DNA of 64,000 nucleotides from Lactobacillus sp. ESL0246 (GTDB taxonomy: Bacteria > Bacillota > Bacilli > Lactobacillales > Lactobacillaceae). Positions 25,656-34,909 of the stretch are shown here, piece after piece. The notes beneath the pieces were generated by a model. The model was given only the letters and a program-made list of their open reading frames with translations, had not been told where the DNA came from and did no database searches. Within the stretch, counting starts at the first letter, position 1; each line of letters begins with the position of its first letter. Position numbers and translations under genes: made by a program. The stretch is from contig NZ_REHC01000006.1 in assembly GCF_003692965.1 (NCBI RefSeq), positions 124,001 through 188,000 on the forward strand, given 5' to 3'.

Positions 25656-26684
25656 TTAGTTGCAAAAAAGAACACAAGTACCTTCAGGAACAGATATATT
25701 TTTTTGAATAGGGGTTAAGCAACCGCTATTACCGTCTCGAGTATAAAGTGTGGCATTATCAGTATTCTGATTAGCTACAACAACGAATTTTTGTTCATTA
25801 TCCCAATTAAAATCCCGCGGAAACTCGCCGAAGGTTGAAACTGTTTGGCGTAGTTCCAAGGTATGATCATTTTTAACTGCAAATACAGTAATTGAATCAT
25901 GTCCGCGGTTAGATACATAAACAAATTTTCCATCATTGCTTATTCTAATAGCAGCTGCACCATTATGTGCAGTAAAATCTTCTGGAATGGTCGAATAGGT
26001 GGCAATATTGGTAAAGGTCCAGTTTTGTTCATCAAAATGTACAACATTAACCTTGCTTGAAAGTTCACCTACAACGTAGAAATAATTTCCGTCTTTATTG
26101 AACACGATATGCCGACTGCCAAAACCAGCTTCATTTTGATATTTTGCTAAATGATTTAAATGGTTATGCTCAAAACTATAAAAATCAACGCAATCATTAC
26201 CTAAATCGCAACTAACTAGGTTGCCTTGCGGTGTTTGGTCAAAGAAATGTGGGTGCGGTCCGTCTGCTTGTTCTGGACAAGGACCGAGGGTATCAGCTGT
26301 GTGTTTAATTGAATCAAGCAATTTTATTTGACCATTAGCATCGTAAGAAAATACTGCCAAAACTGCGGTATGATAGTTTGCTGTATAGAGCAATTTTTGC
26401 TTACGATTGATACCAATATAAGCTGGAGAAGAACCAGTTGTTAAGTATGAATCTTGAGCTAAATAATTGTTATTAGATAATTTGAAAGAGCTAATTCCGC
26501 CTTGGTTACCCGTGTTATTGATTGAAAAAATCAAATCATTATCTTGGACAAAGTATGTTGGTCCTCCGATTCGAATTATTTCTTGAGCCTCTCCAAGTTG
26601 TAAACTGTTATCAGATTTAATTAATGGCAATTGATAGATTCCAGTAGCATTTTTTTTAGTATACCCACCAATTAGTAATTTCAT
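25656..26684 (-). CDS. Lactonase family protein (6-phosphogluconolactonase-like beta-propeller)
   Basis: The 342 residues match the seven-bladed beta-propeller lactonase family (YbhE/Pgl type, formerly 'muconate cycloisomerase'): 'MKLLIGGYTKKNATGIYQL', 'SPAYIGINRKQKLLYTANYH', 'PCPEQADGPHPHFFDQTPQG' and 'FVYVSNRGHDSITVFAV' follow the blade repeats. The enzyme would hydrolyse 6-phosphogluconolactone in the pentose phosphate route; in lactobacilli this is inferred from family only. The ATG is chosen because GGAGG lies 6 bases upstream. It is soluble, with no signal peptide. It is the first intact core-type gene after the decayed segment. Confidence 0.88.
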   Translation of the reverse strand: MKLLIGGYTKKNATGIYQLPLIKSDNSLQLGEAQEIIRIGGPTYFVQDNDLIFSINNTGNQGGISSFKLSNNNYLAQDSYLTTGSSPAYIGINRKQKLLYTANYHTAVLAVFSYDANGQIKLLDSIKHTADTLGPCPEQADGPHPHFFDQTPQGNLVSCDLGNDCVDFYSFEHNHLNHLAKYQNEAGFGSRHIVFNKDGNYFYVVGELSSKVNVVHFDEQNWTFTNIATYSTIPEDFTAHNGAAAIRISNDGKFVYVSNRGHDSITVFAVKNDHTLELRQTVSTFGEFPRDFNWDNEQKFVVVANQNTDNATLYTRDGNSGCLTPIQKNISVPEGTCVLFCN

Positions 26685-26849
26685 TTTACGCCTCCATTTT
26701 GCTTTAATGAGAATAAGTTCAATCATCATTATAGCATGACACACAATTGTAAAGATTTATAGTAACCAATTTTCTTAAATAGTGTTAAAGTATGGTGTCA
26801 GAACTGCTAACAAAATAAGCAGTAAAATTTTAATAAGGGGTATACGTGA

Positions 26850-29606
26850 ATGGATGAAAATAAAATTCGAGAGCTTTATGCTAAGAATGAAATTTCAGAA
26901 GTTTTTACTAATCTTCACTCGTCTACTACGGGGTTAAGCTCGTCAGAGGCAGCTGATAGACTAAAAAAGTTTGGTTCAAACGAGATTAAAAAATCTCAGG
27001 AAGAATCTGAATGGAAAACATTCTTTAAAAACTTTGTCAGTATGATGGCAATATTATTATGGATTTCTGGATTAGTAGCCATTTTCAGTGGAACACCGGA
27101 GTTAGGTATTGCTATTTGGATGGTCAACATTATTAATGGATTATTTAGTTTCTGGCAAGAACGAGCAGCTAAACGGGCAACAGACGCATTGAATAGTATG
27201 CTCCCTACTTATGTTCAAGTTATTCGTGATGGTAAAAAGATGCAAATTGATTCTAAGGAATTGGTTCCTGGAGATGTTTTTGTTTTGCAAGCAGGTAATG
27301 CTATACCAGCAGATGCTCGGTTAATTACGGCTAATTCTATGCAGGTCGATCAAAGTGCATTAAATGGTGAATCTGTTCCTGAATCTAAGACAATTGATTA
27401 TGCACCCGGTGAGGGTAGCTATGCCGAAACTAATTTAGTATATTCAGGAACAACGGTTGGGTCAGGTACTGCTCGTGCGATTGCATTTGCCACTGGGATG
27501 AATACTGAATTTGGTAAAATTGCACAGTTGACCCAAAAACAAACAAAGGTTGATAGCCCATTAACGAGAGAATTAAATCGGTTGACAAAACAATTATCAA
27601 TAATTGCTGTGTCAATTGGAATGATCTTCTTAATTGCAGCGATTTTCTTTGTGAAGTATCCTTTTGCGAAAGCTTTTATTTTCGCTTTGGGGATGATTGT
27701 GGCATTTATTCCTGAAGGTTTATTACCAACAGTCACATTAAGCCTTGCTCAAGGTGTTAAGCGGATGGCAAAAAAACATGCCTTAGTTAAAGAACTTAAT
27801 TCAGTTGAAACTCTGGGAGAGACAACAGTTATTTGCTCTGATAAAACAGGAACATTGACTCAAAACCAAATGACGATTCATTATATCTGGACGCCGCAAA
27901 ATGAATTTCAGGTTACAGGGAATGGTTATGAGAATAACGGTCAAATTGAACTTAATAAAAAGCAATTATGGTATGAAGAAAATCCCGATTTGCATAAGTT
28001 GATACAGATTGCAGCGCTCGATAATGATACTTCTATTCAGCCAAGCAACGTTAAAGGGGAAAAACCCAAAATTTTAGGAACACCAACCGAAGCTTCATTA
28101 ATTATAATGGCACAAAAAGCTGGCTTTGATCGTCAAAAAGTGTTGGTCAAATATCCCCGTTTACGAGAACTACCGTTTGATTCAGATCGTAAACGGATGT
28201 CGACGATTCATCGCTGGAATGATCATCAGTATATTATTTTTACGAAAGGATCTTTTAGTGATGTAATCAAGCAGTGCGATCAAGTTCAAGTTAATGGACA
28301 AGTTCGATCGATGACTGCTGATGATAAAAAAAGAGCCGAAAAATATAATGCTGGATACGCCGCTAAAGGTTTACGTAGTATGGCGATGGCTTATCGGATT
28401 GTTGATAAAGATAGTACAGATGTTACTAAGTTAACAATTGAAACTGCAGAAAATCATTTGGTGTTTGTTGGTCTGACGACTATGAGCGATCCACCGCGTC
28501 CAGAAATTTATAATGCCGTCAAACGTTGTCATGAAGCAAAAATTAAGATCATTATGGTTACCGGTGATTCAAAATTGACAGCAAAATCTGTCGCAGTGCA
28601 AATTGGATTAACCTCTGAGCATGCTCGTGTGATCTCTGGCGATGAATTACAAAAAATGAATGACAGTGAGTTACGTGAAGCATTAAAGGGCGAGGTGATT
28701 TTTGCTAGAGTTGCGCCTGAACAAAAATATAAAGTTGTTAAAACATTACAAGAGAATGGCGAAATCGTTGCTTCAACTGGCGATGGTGTCAATGATGCTC
28801 CGGCTTTGAAGCAGGCTGACATTGGTATTGCTATGGGGATGACAGGAACTGATGTTGCAAAGGACGCGGCTAATATTATTTTAACTGATGATAATTTTGC
28901 CTCAATTGTTGCTGCAATCGAAGAGGGACGAGCTGTATATAGTAATATTCGTAAATTTTTAACTTATATACTAACATCTAATGTTCCTGAAGCTTTTCCA
29001 TCAATATTGTTTCTATTTTCGGGTGGTTTGATTCCACTACCAATGACAGTAATGCAGATTTTAACCGTTGATCTAGGAACGGACATGTTACCAGCATTGG
29101 GATTAGGGAGTGAAGCTGTCGATCCGGATGTAATGAAACAAGCACCGCGAAGTCGAGGTGAACACTTACTCAATAAACGGGTTATTGAAAAAGCATTCTT
29201 GTGGTATGGACTAATTTCAAGTGTAATTTCAATTGCAGCTTATTTCTTTGTTAACTATCAAAATGGATGGCCTCATATTCCACTGGCTTCAAGTGGTCAA
29301 GTTTATTTACGAGCCACAACAATGGTGTTAGGAGCAATTATTTTCACTCAAATTGCTAATGTTTTAAACTGCAGGACTAATAAGATTTCAATCTTTAAGA
29401 AAGGGGTATTTAGTAATCCAAGTATTTGGTTTGGTATAGGATTTGAAATTTTCTTATTCTTTATTTTAACTATGACCCCAGTATTACAGCAATTGTTTAA
29501 TACTACTAGCCTTATGCCAATAGACTGGATTTTCCTATTCTGTCTTCCAATTCCGTTAGTTCTGCTAGATGAACTAAAGAAATTGCTTTTGTATCATCAT
29601 AAGTAA
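26850..29606 (+). CDS. P-type (P2) cation-transporting ATPase
   Basis: The 918 residues form a full P2-type pump with about ten membrane segments: N-terminal cation ATPase domain, actuator loop (NGES at 172-175 in place of T-G-E-S), the phosphorylated Asp331 in D-K-T-G-T-L-T, nucleotide domain with 'KGSFSDVIKQC', hinge 'TGDGVNDAPAL', and a C-terminal membrane domain. The membrane-4 motif P-E-G-L-L-P-T (289-295) resembles Na,K-ATPase types rather than the P-E-G-L-P of calcium pumps, so sodium, potassium or proton may be the ion; calcium is not excluded. The ATG lies 9 bases after AAGGGG. A terminator follows. Confidence 0.9.
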   Translation: MDENKIRELYAKNEISEVFTNLHSSTTGLSSSEAADRLKKFGSNEIKKSQEESEWKTFFKNFVSMMAILLWISGLVAIFSGTPELGIAIWMVNIINGLFSFWQERAAKRATDALNSMLPTYVQVIRDGKKMQIDSKELVPGDVFVLQAGNAIPADARLITANSMQVDQSALNGESVPESKTIDYAPGEGSYAETNLVYSGTTVGSGTARAIAFATGMNTEFGKIAQLTQKQTKVDSPLTRELNRLTKQLSIIAVSIGMIFLIAAIFFVKYPFAKAFIFALGMIVAFIPEGLLPTVTLSLAQGVKRMAKKHALVKELNSVETLGETTVICSDKTGTLTQNQMTIHYIWTPQNEFQVTGNGYENNGQIELNKKQLWYEENPDLHKLIQIAALDNDTSIQPSNVKGEKPKILGTPTEASLIIMAQKAGFDRQKVLVKYPRLRELPFDSDRKRMSTIHRWNDHQYIIFTKGSFSDVIKQCDQVQVNGQVRSMTADDKKRAEKYNAGYAAKGLRSMAMAYRIVDKDSTDVTKLTIETAENHLVFVGLTTMSDPPRPEIYNAVKRCHEAKIKIIMVTGDSKLTAKSVAVQIGLTSEHARVISGDELQKMNDSELREALKGEVIFARVAPEQKYKVVKTLQENGEIVASTGDGVNDAPALKQADIGIAMGMTGTDVAKDAANIILTDDNFASIVAAIEEGRAVYSNIRKFLTYILTSNVPEAFPSILFLFSGGLIPLPMTVMQILTVDLGTDMLPALGLGSEAVDPDVMKQAPRSRGEHLLNKRVIEKAFLWYGLISSVISIAAYFFVNYQNGWPHIPLASSGQVYLRATTMVLGAIIFTQIANVLNCRTNKISIFKKGVFSNPSIWFGIGFEIFLFFILTMTPVLQQLFNTTSLMPIDWIFLFCLPIPLVLLDELKKLLLYHHK

Positions 29607-29618
29607 AGAACTGTTAAT

Positions 29619-29649
29619 AAAACCGCTTATTATTTAGTTAAGCGGTTTT
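29619..29649 (+). terminator. Intrinsic terminator after the P-type ATPase
   Basis: A perfect 11-bp stem (AAAACCGCTTA and its complement) with a 9-base loop, followed by TTG. Confidence 0.88.
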
Positions 29650-29688
29650 TGTTATGTTAAAATTAAATGTTAAGGAGTATATAAGACA

Positions 29689-30069
29689 ATGAAATGGATT
29701 GCAACAATTAATAAAATAGGTAGACAAGCAATTGAGCCGAAAAATGAAATGGTTCTTTTGTTTGGTGATAATGTATCGCCTGATTTAGTTGAAGTATCAG
29801 TAATTCAGAAGTTTGATCAACAAATTCCACTTGACAATTTTGTTTTTAACACTGGTGATACAATCACGATTGGTGGTAAAACTTATGTGGCCAATTATGT
29901 CGGAGCAATGGTTGAAAATAATATTAAGACATTGGGACATGTTACGTTTTTTTTCACTGCTTTAAATTCCAAGAAACCATTGGCAAACGCAATTTATTTA
30001 ACTTCAAGTGCGTCTCAGAGACTACCGGTTTTTAAAGTTGATGATCATATTTTTTATGAACATATTTGA
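29689..30069 (+). CDS. PTS glucitol/sorbitol-specific IIA-like protein
   Basis: The 126-residue protein matches the GutA family: 'VLLFGDNVSPDLVEVSVI', 'FNTGDTITIGGKTYVANYVG' and 'TLGHVTFFF', where the histidine is in the position expected to receive phosphate from HPr. No gutB/gutC permease or sorbitol dehydrogenase is near. A lone GutA-like protein may serve a permease elsewhere or have a regulatory job. Start ATG behind AAGGAG. Its end nearly touches the AI-2E transporter gene. Confidence 0.8.
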   Translation: MKWIATINKIGRQAIEPKNEMVLLFGDNVSPDLVEVSVIQKFDQQIPLDNFVFNTGDTITIGGKTYVANYVGAMVENNIKTLGHVTFFFTALNSKKPLANAIYLTSSASQRLPVFKVDDHIFYEHI

Positions 30070-30083
30070 TTAGGATGGGGTTA

Positions 30084-31274
30084 ATGGACAATTTAAGAAA
30101 ACATAAAAAAGAAACTGTTTTTCAAAAATGGTTTTTGAATAACCGTTTTAGTATCGCATTGTTAAATATTTTATTATTCTTTTTGGTAATTTGGTTGTTT
30201 AACAAGGTGTCTTTCGTATTGAATCCGGCAAGATTGTTTGTAAGTGCGATATTACCTCCGCTACTTCTTGCACTCATTCAATTTTATATTATGAATCCGT
30301 TAGTGGATTTGCTTGAACGTAAATTTAAGATCCCTCGAGTTGTCACTATTATTGGCTTGTTTATGTTAGTTGCATTATTATTGGTCTGGACAGTTAACAC
30401 CTTATTGCCAATTGTTCAAGGACAGATTAACTCCTTAATCAAGCACTGGCCGTATATTTGGAATGATGCGACTAATGCAATACAGAACACTTTAAATGCA
30501 CCACAGCTTCATAGTGTTAGAAATAATATTAATGATGCTATTACTAGAGCACAGAATACAATTTTTAAATCAGGACAAACTACGATAAATACTACATTAA
30601 ACAATATTTCTTCTGCAATTAGTATTGTGACGATTATTTTTATGACAGTCTTAACCGCGCCGTTTATTTTGTTTTTTATGCTTAAAGATGCACATAACTT
30701 GCGGCCATATCTGACACAATTTGCTCCCAGTCGTTGGCAAAAAGGTTTTGGTCAATTGTTATATGAAATTAACACTGCTTTGGCAGCATATATTCGAGGC
30801 CAGATTACCGTTGCTTTTTGGGTTGGAATCATGTTTGGTATTGGTTATAGTATAGTTGGGTTACAATACGGAATTGCACTTGCGGTTTTGAGTGCAGTTT
30901 TGAATTTGATCCCATATTTTGGTACCTTCATAGCTTTTATTCCGGCAATTGCAATAGCGATTATGATGTCGGTGCCGATGGTGATTAAAGTTTTGATTGT
31001 ATTTATCATCGAGCAGACTATCGAATCTCGAATAATTAGCCCACTTGTTATGGGAAACAAAATGGAGATGCATCCCGTAACAACGATTCTGCTTTTAATC
31101 GGTTCAAGTTCAGTTTGGGGGCTATGGGGAGTAGTTTTTGGGATTCCGATCTATGCTGTTTTAAAAATTATTACAATGCGGGTATATAACTACTATAGGA
31201 AAGTTTCCCAAGTTTTTCGTGAAGATGAAGATAGTTCGCTAGTGACAAAAGATTCTAAGAAAATAAAAAAGTAG
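30084..31274 (+). CDS. AI-2E family transporter (YdiK/PerM type)
   Basis: A 396-residue integral membrane protein with paired N-terminal segments, a long extracytoplasmic helical stretch ('IQNTLNAPQLHSVRNNINDA') and a C-terminal helical core with 'AVLNLIPYFGTFIAFIPAIA' and 'PLVMGNKMEMHPVTTILLL', both hallmark strings of the AI-2E/PF01594 family. Family members export autoinducer-like or other small solutes, or act in Na+/H+ exchange; the substrate here is unknown. Translation probably begins at the ATG giving 'MDNLRKHKK', 5 bases after AGGATGG, rather than at upstream TTG/ATG codons. Confidence 0.88.
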   Translation: MDNLRKHKKETVFQKWFLNNRFSIALLNILLFFLVIWLFNKVSFVLNPARLFVSAILPPLLLALIQFYIMNPLVDLLERKFKIPRVVTIIGLFMLVALLLVWTVNTLLPIVQGQINSLIKHWPYIWNDATNAIQNTLNAPQLHSVRNNINDAITRAQNTIFKSGQTTINTTLNNISSAISIVTIIFMTVLTAPFILFFMLKDAHNLRPYLTQFAPSRWQKGFGQLLYEINTALAAYIRGQITVAFWVGIMFGIGYSIVGLQYGIALAVLSAVLNLIPYFGTFIAFIPAIAIAIMMSVPMVIKVLIVFIIEQTIESRIISPLVMGNKMEMHPVTTILLLIGSSSVWGLWGVVFGIPIYAVLKIITMRVYNYYRKVSQVFREDEDSSLVTKDSKKIKK

Positions 31275-31329
31275 TGGAATGTATAGGTATAATCGTTATT
31301 ATGACTTTTTAAATTGAGGAGATAAAAGA

Positions 31330-31887
31330 TTGACAAATCACGTTGTTTTATTTGAGCCACTAATGCCAGCTAATACTGGTAATATTGCCCGAACTTGTGC
31401 TGGATCAAACACGGTGCTTGATCTGATTGAACCACTTGGTTTTCAGATTGATAATAAGAAAATGAAACGGGCTGGATTAGATTATTGGGATAAAGTAGAA
31501 GTTCATTTACATGACGATTTAGCAGCTTTCCTTAGTACTTTAGGTTCGCAAGATGAAATGTATTTGATTTCTAAATTTTCGTCAAAAAATTATGCGGAAG
31601 TTTCCTATACTGATCCCAATAAAAACTATTATTTTATTTTTGGCAAAGAAACAACTGGCTTACCGGAAACGTTTATGCGAAAATATTATGATCGCAATTT
31701 GCGGATCCCAATGTCTGATAATATTCGCTGTTATAATTTGGCTAATTCAGTAGCAATCGTTTTGCTTGAGGCATTGCGCCAACAAGGGTTTCCACTAATG
31801 GAAAAAAAGCATCATTATGAAAATGACAAATTAAAAGATAATTATAATCGACCGCAGCGTTATCAGAGAAATTTAGGAGGAGAATAA
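31330..31887 (+). CDS. trmL: tRNA (cytidine/uridine-2'-O-)-methyltransferase TrmL
   Basis: TrmL is a SPOUT-class enzyme that 2'-O-methylates position 34 of certain leucine tRNAs using S-adenosylmethionine. The 185 residues show 'LFEPLMPANTGNIARTC', 'FIFGKETTGLP' and 'RIPMSDNIRCYNLANSVAIV', which form the trefoil-knot cofactor site. The initiation codon is TTG, 8 bases after GAGGAG; no in-frame ATG is nearby. It is followed after one base by the DUF1149 gene, with the ribosome-binding site of that gene inside the trmL end. Confidence 0.93.
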   Translation: MTNHVVLFEPLMPANTGNIARTCAGSNTVLDLIEPLGFQIDNKKMKRAGLDYWDKVEVHLHDDLAAFLSTLGSQDEMYLISKFSSKNYAEVSYTDPNKNYYFIFGKETTGLPETFMRKYYDRNLRIPMSDNIRCYNLANSVAIVLLEALRQQGFPLMEKKHHYENDKLKDNYNRPQRYQRNLGGE

Positions 31888-31888
31888 A

Positions 31889-32281
31889 ATGGATTTTAAA
31901 AAAGAGACACCAATTTTAGTTAAGAATTTTCATTATGACATTAATGAAGAACCAAAAACTAAGGACAAGGTAAACTTTGGTTTGAAAAAAGTTGAAAAGC
32001 AGAATGAAGATGGAACTACTGATAAGGGTGAGGACGGCAACTACTTTGAGATAACTGTGGTTTTTGATGTTGCCCCCGCACCTGGACAATTTTCTGTCAG
32101 TGGAATGATTAGTCAAATTGTTCAGATTAAGGATTATTTTGGTGACGGTAATGACTTGGATAATACTGACTATAAGTTACTTAGCCGGCCACTAGTTGAA
32201 TATATTGAAACTTTAACTTATGAAGTTACGCAAATTACACTGGAAAAACCGGTTAATTTAAACTTCGAAGCTAACTTTTAA
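31889..32281 (+). CDS. DUF1149 family protein
   Basis: The 130 residues match DUF1149, a family of small soluble proteins in lactobacilli and streptococci with a predicted SecB-like beta-sheet fold: 'FEITVVFDVAPAPGQFSVSG' and 'LLSRPLVEYIETLTYEVTQI' are typical. The function is not known. It lies between trmL and ftsK with only short gaps, so it is probably in the same transcript. An AGGAGG sequence lies 7 bases before the ATG. Confidence 0.8.
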   Translation: MDFKKETPILVKNFHYDINEEPKTKDKVNFGLKKVEKQNEDGTTDKGEDGNYFEITVVFDVAPAPGQFSVSGMISQIVQIKDYFGDGNDLDNTDYKLLSRPLVEYIETLTYEVTQITLEKPVNLNFEANF

Positions 32282-32301
32282 TTTTTGATTAGGTGGAAGG
32301 T

Positions 32302-34743
32302 ATGCCTAAGAAAAAAAACAAAACGCCTAAAAAAAGTAAGAAGGTGCAAAATACAGGAATCACTTGGGCAATTATCGGTCTTATACAACTTGCTATTGTC
32401 TTTTTGGCTTTTGCTAAATTTGGTATATTAGGTAAACAAGTCGCAAATGTATTCCGGCTGTTTTTTGGTGATTCATATTTATTGGCGGCTGGATTATGTG
32501 CAATTTTTGGCTTAGTGATGTTGATCTATAATAAACCGATGCACTTTAACTTTAAACGAAGTATTGGTTTAATGATTGCGATTTTGGGCTTTCTTTTGAT
32601 TCAAAGTAGCTTATATTTTGAGCGTGAATTAGTTAATAATGCCTTTATGAATGCTTTTTGGTATGAGATGAGTGCTGAATTTAGTCGAGCAGCGATTACA
32701 AAGCCGATTGGTGGCGGGGTGATTGGTGCTCTGTGTTACCAGATGTTTTATCCATTACTTGGACATACTGGTTTACGAGTAATTGCGATCTTGTTTATTC
32801 CGACTGGTATTTTAATGTTCTTTGACGTTAAATTTGCCGATGTGATTCAAAAGTTTCAGTTGTTTTGTCAACTTTTTATTACAAAGAATCATGAGGCTGG
32901 TACTAAGCTCAAAAAAAAGTATGGCATTATGCGAGAAAAACAATCACAAAAAAAAGAACGACAGCAAGCGCGTGATTTGTCTGATCCGTTAGATTCAGAA
33001 TCATCGCTTTTTCCTAATGTTGATGATTTTAAGGTTGAAAATAAAGCAAACCATTCCCAAGAGAAAAAGAACGATTCATCAGAATCGCTTCAGGAAAATT
33101 CCAGTTCCATTGAGTCTACTTCAGAGCAAGAACCACAGATTCAATTTTCTGACCAAAATCAAGATGAGTCAATCAAAAATGAGCAACTAAAAAATGAAGA
33201 ATTGCCTAAATCACATTCGTTTGCTGAAGAAGATAAAAAAATACGTCAGGAACTTGAGAATGTAGATCATGATGAACTTAAACAGAACAAAGCGACTAAC
33301 ACGCAATATAAAAAACCACCGTTAAGCTTGCTTGATGCTGTTAAAAGTGCCGATCAAAGTACAGATAAAAATTTGATCATTAAAAATACGCAGACTTTGC
33401 AGGCAACATTTAAAAGTTTTGGTGTAAATGTGATTATTAAAAAAGCTATCTTAGGGCCAACGATTACTCGGTATGAAGTTCAACCAGCAGTTGGTGTTAA
33501 GGTAAGCCGAATAGTTAACTTAGCTGATGATTTAGCTCTTGCCCTTGCTGCTAAAGATATTAGAATTGAAGCACCAATACCTGGTAAACCTTTTATTGGT
33601 ATTGAGGTGCCTAATCGTACGACTTCAGTCGTGGCCTTTAAAGATGTGATGCAAAATCAGGATTCAAAGGCTCATAACGATCCAATGGAAGTTCCCCTTG
33701 GAAAGGACGTTAGTGGAAAAACAATTTCAGCTAATTTGGCTAAAATGCCTCATTTGTTAATTGCAGGTTCAACAGGTTCAGGCAAATCAGTTGCAATTAA
33801 TACAATTTTGACTAGTATTTTAATGAAGGCAAATCCGGATCAGGTTAAGTTGATTTTGATTGATCCTAAAATGGTGGAATTATCTGTTTACAATGGTGTG
33901 CCCCACTTATTAATTCCGGTTGTAACAGATTCAAAGTTGGCTGCTAACGCATTAAGCAAGGCAGTGAAAGAAATGGAGCGAAGATATAAACTATTCGCTG
34001 CAAGTGGGGCACGGAACATGACTGAATTTAATGAAAAGGTACGGATCAACAATCAGGATAAAACTAAGCCAGTAATGCGTGTTTTACCGTATATTTTGGT
34101 TGTTGTTGATGAATTAAGTGATTTGATGATGGTCGGTGGCCATGATGTCGAAGGTGCGATTGTTCGATTAGGGCAGATGGCTCGTGCTGCTGGAATACAC
34201 ATGATTTTAGCAACACAACGCCCTAGCGTTGACGTTATCACGGGATTAATTAAAGCTAATGTGCCTTCAAGAATTTCATTTGCGGTTTCTAGTGGTGTCG
34301 ATTCAAGGACCATTTTGGATCAAACAGGTGCTGAAAAATTACTTGGACGTGGTGATTTGTTATATATGCCGGTCGGAGCTTCTAAACCAGAAAGAATCCA
34401 AGGTGCATATGTTTCTTCCCATGAAGTTGAGAAAGTTATTTCATGGGTAAAAGAACAACAAAAGCCAGACTATGATGAAGGGATGATTCCGCAAAAAAAT
34501 GATGAGTCAGCAAATTCTACGGATGATGAACCAGAAGATGAATTTTATAATCAAGCCGTTGATCTAGTTAGAAGACAACAAAGTGCAAGTGTGTCCATGT
34601 TACAGAGACGCTTTCGAATTGGCTACAATCGAGCAGCACGAATAGTCGATGAAATGGAAAATAGGGGAGTTATTGGACCATCAGAAGGTTCAAAGCCGCG
34701 TCAAGTTTTATTACCGCCAAAAAAGGATGAGACAAATAACTAA
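32302..34743 (+). CDS. ftsK: DNA translocase FtsK/SpoIIIE
   Basis: FtsK pumps chromosome ends through the closing septum. The 813 residues comprise four N-terminal membrane segments (about 20-185), a low-complexity charged linker (about 220-340), the RecA-like motor with Walker A in A-G-S-T-G-S-G-K-S near 490 and Walker B 'PYILVVVDELSDLMMV', and a winged-helix gamma domain ('SVSMLQRRFRIGYNRAARIV') that reads polar DNA motifs. The ATG is preferred over an upstream GTG because AGGTGG lies 5 bases before it. In Bacillus the ymfF and ymfH peptidase genes lie downstream; here only 166 bases separate ftsK from ymfI. Confidence 0.95.
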   Translation: MPKKKNKTPKKSKKVQNTGITWAIIGLIQLAIVFLAFAKFGILGKQVANVFRLFFGDSYLLAAGLCAIFGLVMLIYNKPMHFNFKRSIGLMIAILGFLLIQSSLYFERELVNNAFMNAFWYEMSAEFSRAAITKPIGGGVIGALCYQMFYPLLGHTGLRVIAILFIPTGILMFFDVKFADVIQKFQLFCQLFITKNHEAGTKLKKKYGIMREKQSQKKERQQARDLSDPLDSESSLFPNVDDFKVENKANHSQEKKNDSSESLQENSSSIESTSEQEPQIQFSDQNQDESIKNEQLKNEELPKSHSFAEEDKKIRQELENVDHDELKQNKATNTQYKKPPLSLLDAVKSADQSTDKNLIIKNTQTLQATFKSFGVNVIIKKAILGPTITRYEVQPAVGVKVSRIVNLADDLALALAAKDIRIEAPIPGKPFIGIEVPNRTTSVVAFKDVMQNQDSKAHNDPMEVPLGKDVSGKTISANLAKMPHLLIAGSTGSGKSVAINTILTSILMKANPDQVKLILIDPKMVELSVYNGVPHLLIPVVTDSKLAANALSKAVKEMERRYKLFAASGARNMTEFNEKVRINNQDKTKPVMRVLPYILVVVDELSDLMMVGGHDVEGAIVRLGQMARAAGIHMILATQRPSVDVITGLIKANVPSRISFAVSSGVDSRTILDQTGAEKLLGRGDLLYMPVGASKPERIQGAYVSSHEVEKVISWVKEQQKPDYDEGMIPQKNDESANSTDDEPEDEFYNQAVDLVRRQQSASVSMLQRRFRIGYNRAARIVDEMENRGVIGPSEGSKPRQVLLPPKKDETNN

Positions 34744-34909
34744 TTTTTAAGAAAGTTTATCATGTCGAAATTTAGCACAATTTCACTTGGAAATAATGTT
34801 AGAATTAGTTAAATGTGGGCTTAGATGAAATGGTAGTAATGTTTAAGTGATTACTATATAAGTTATATTTACATTTATGGTTCATAAATAATAAAAAGGA
34901 ATGTTGTAA

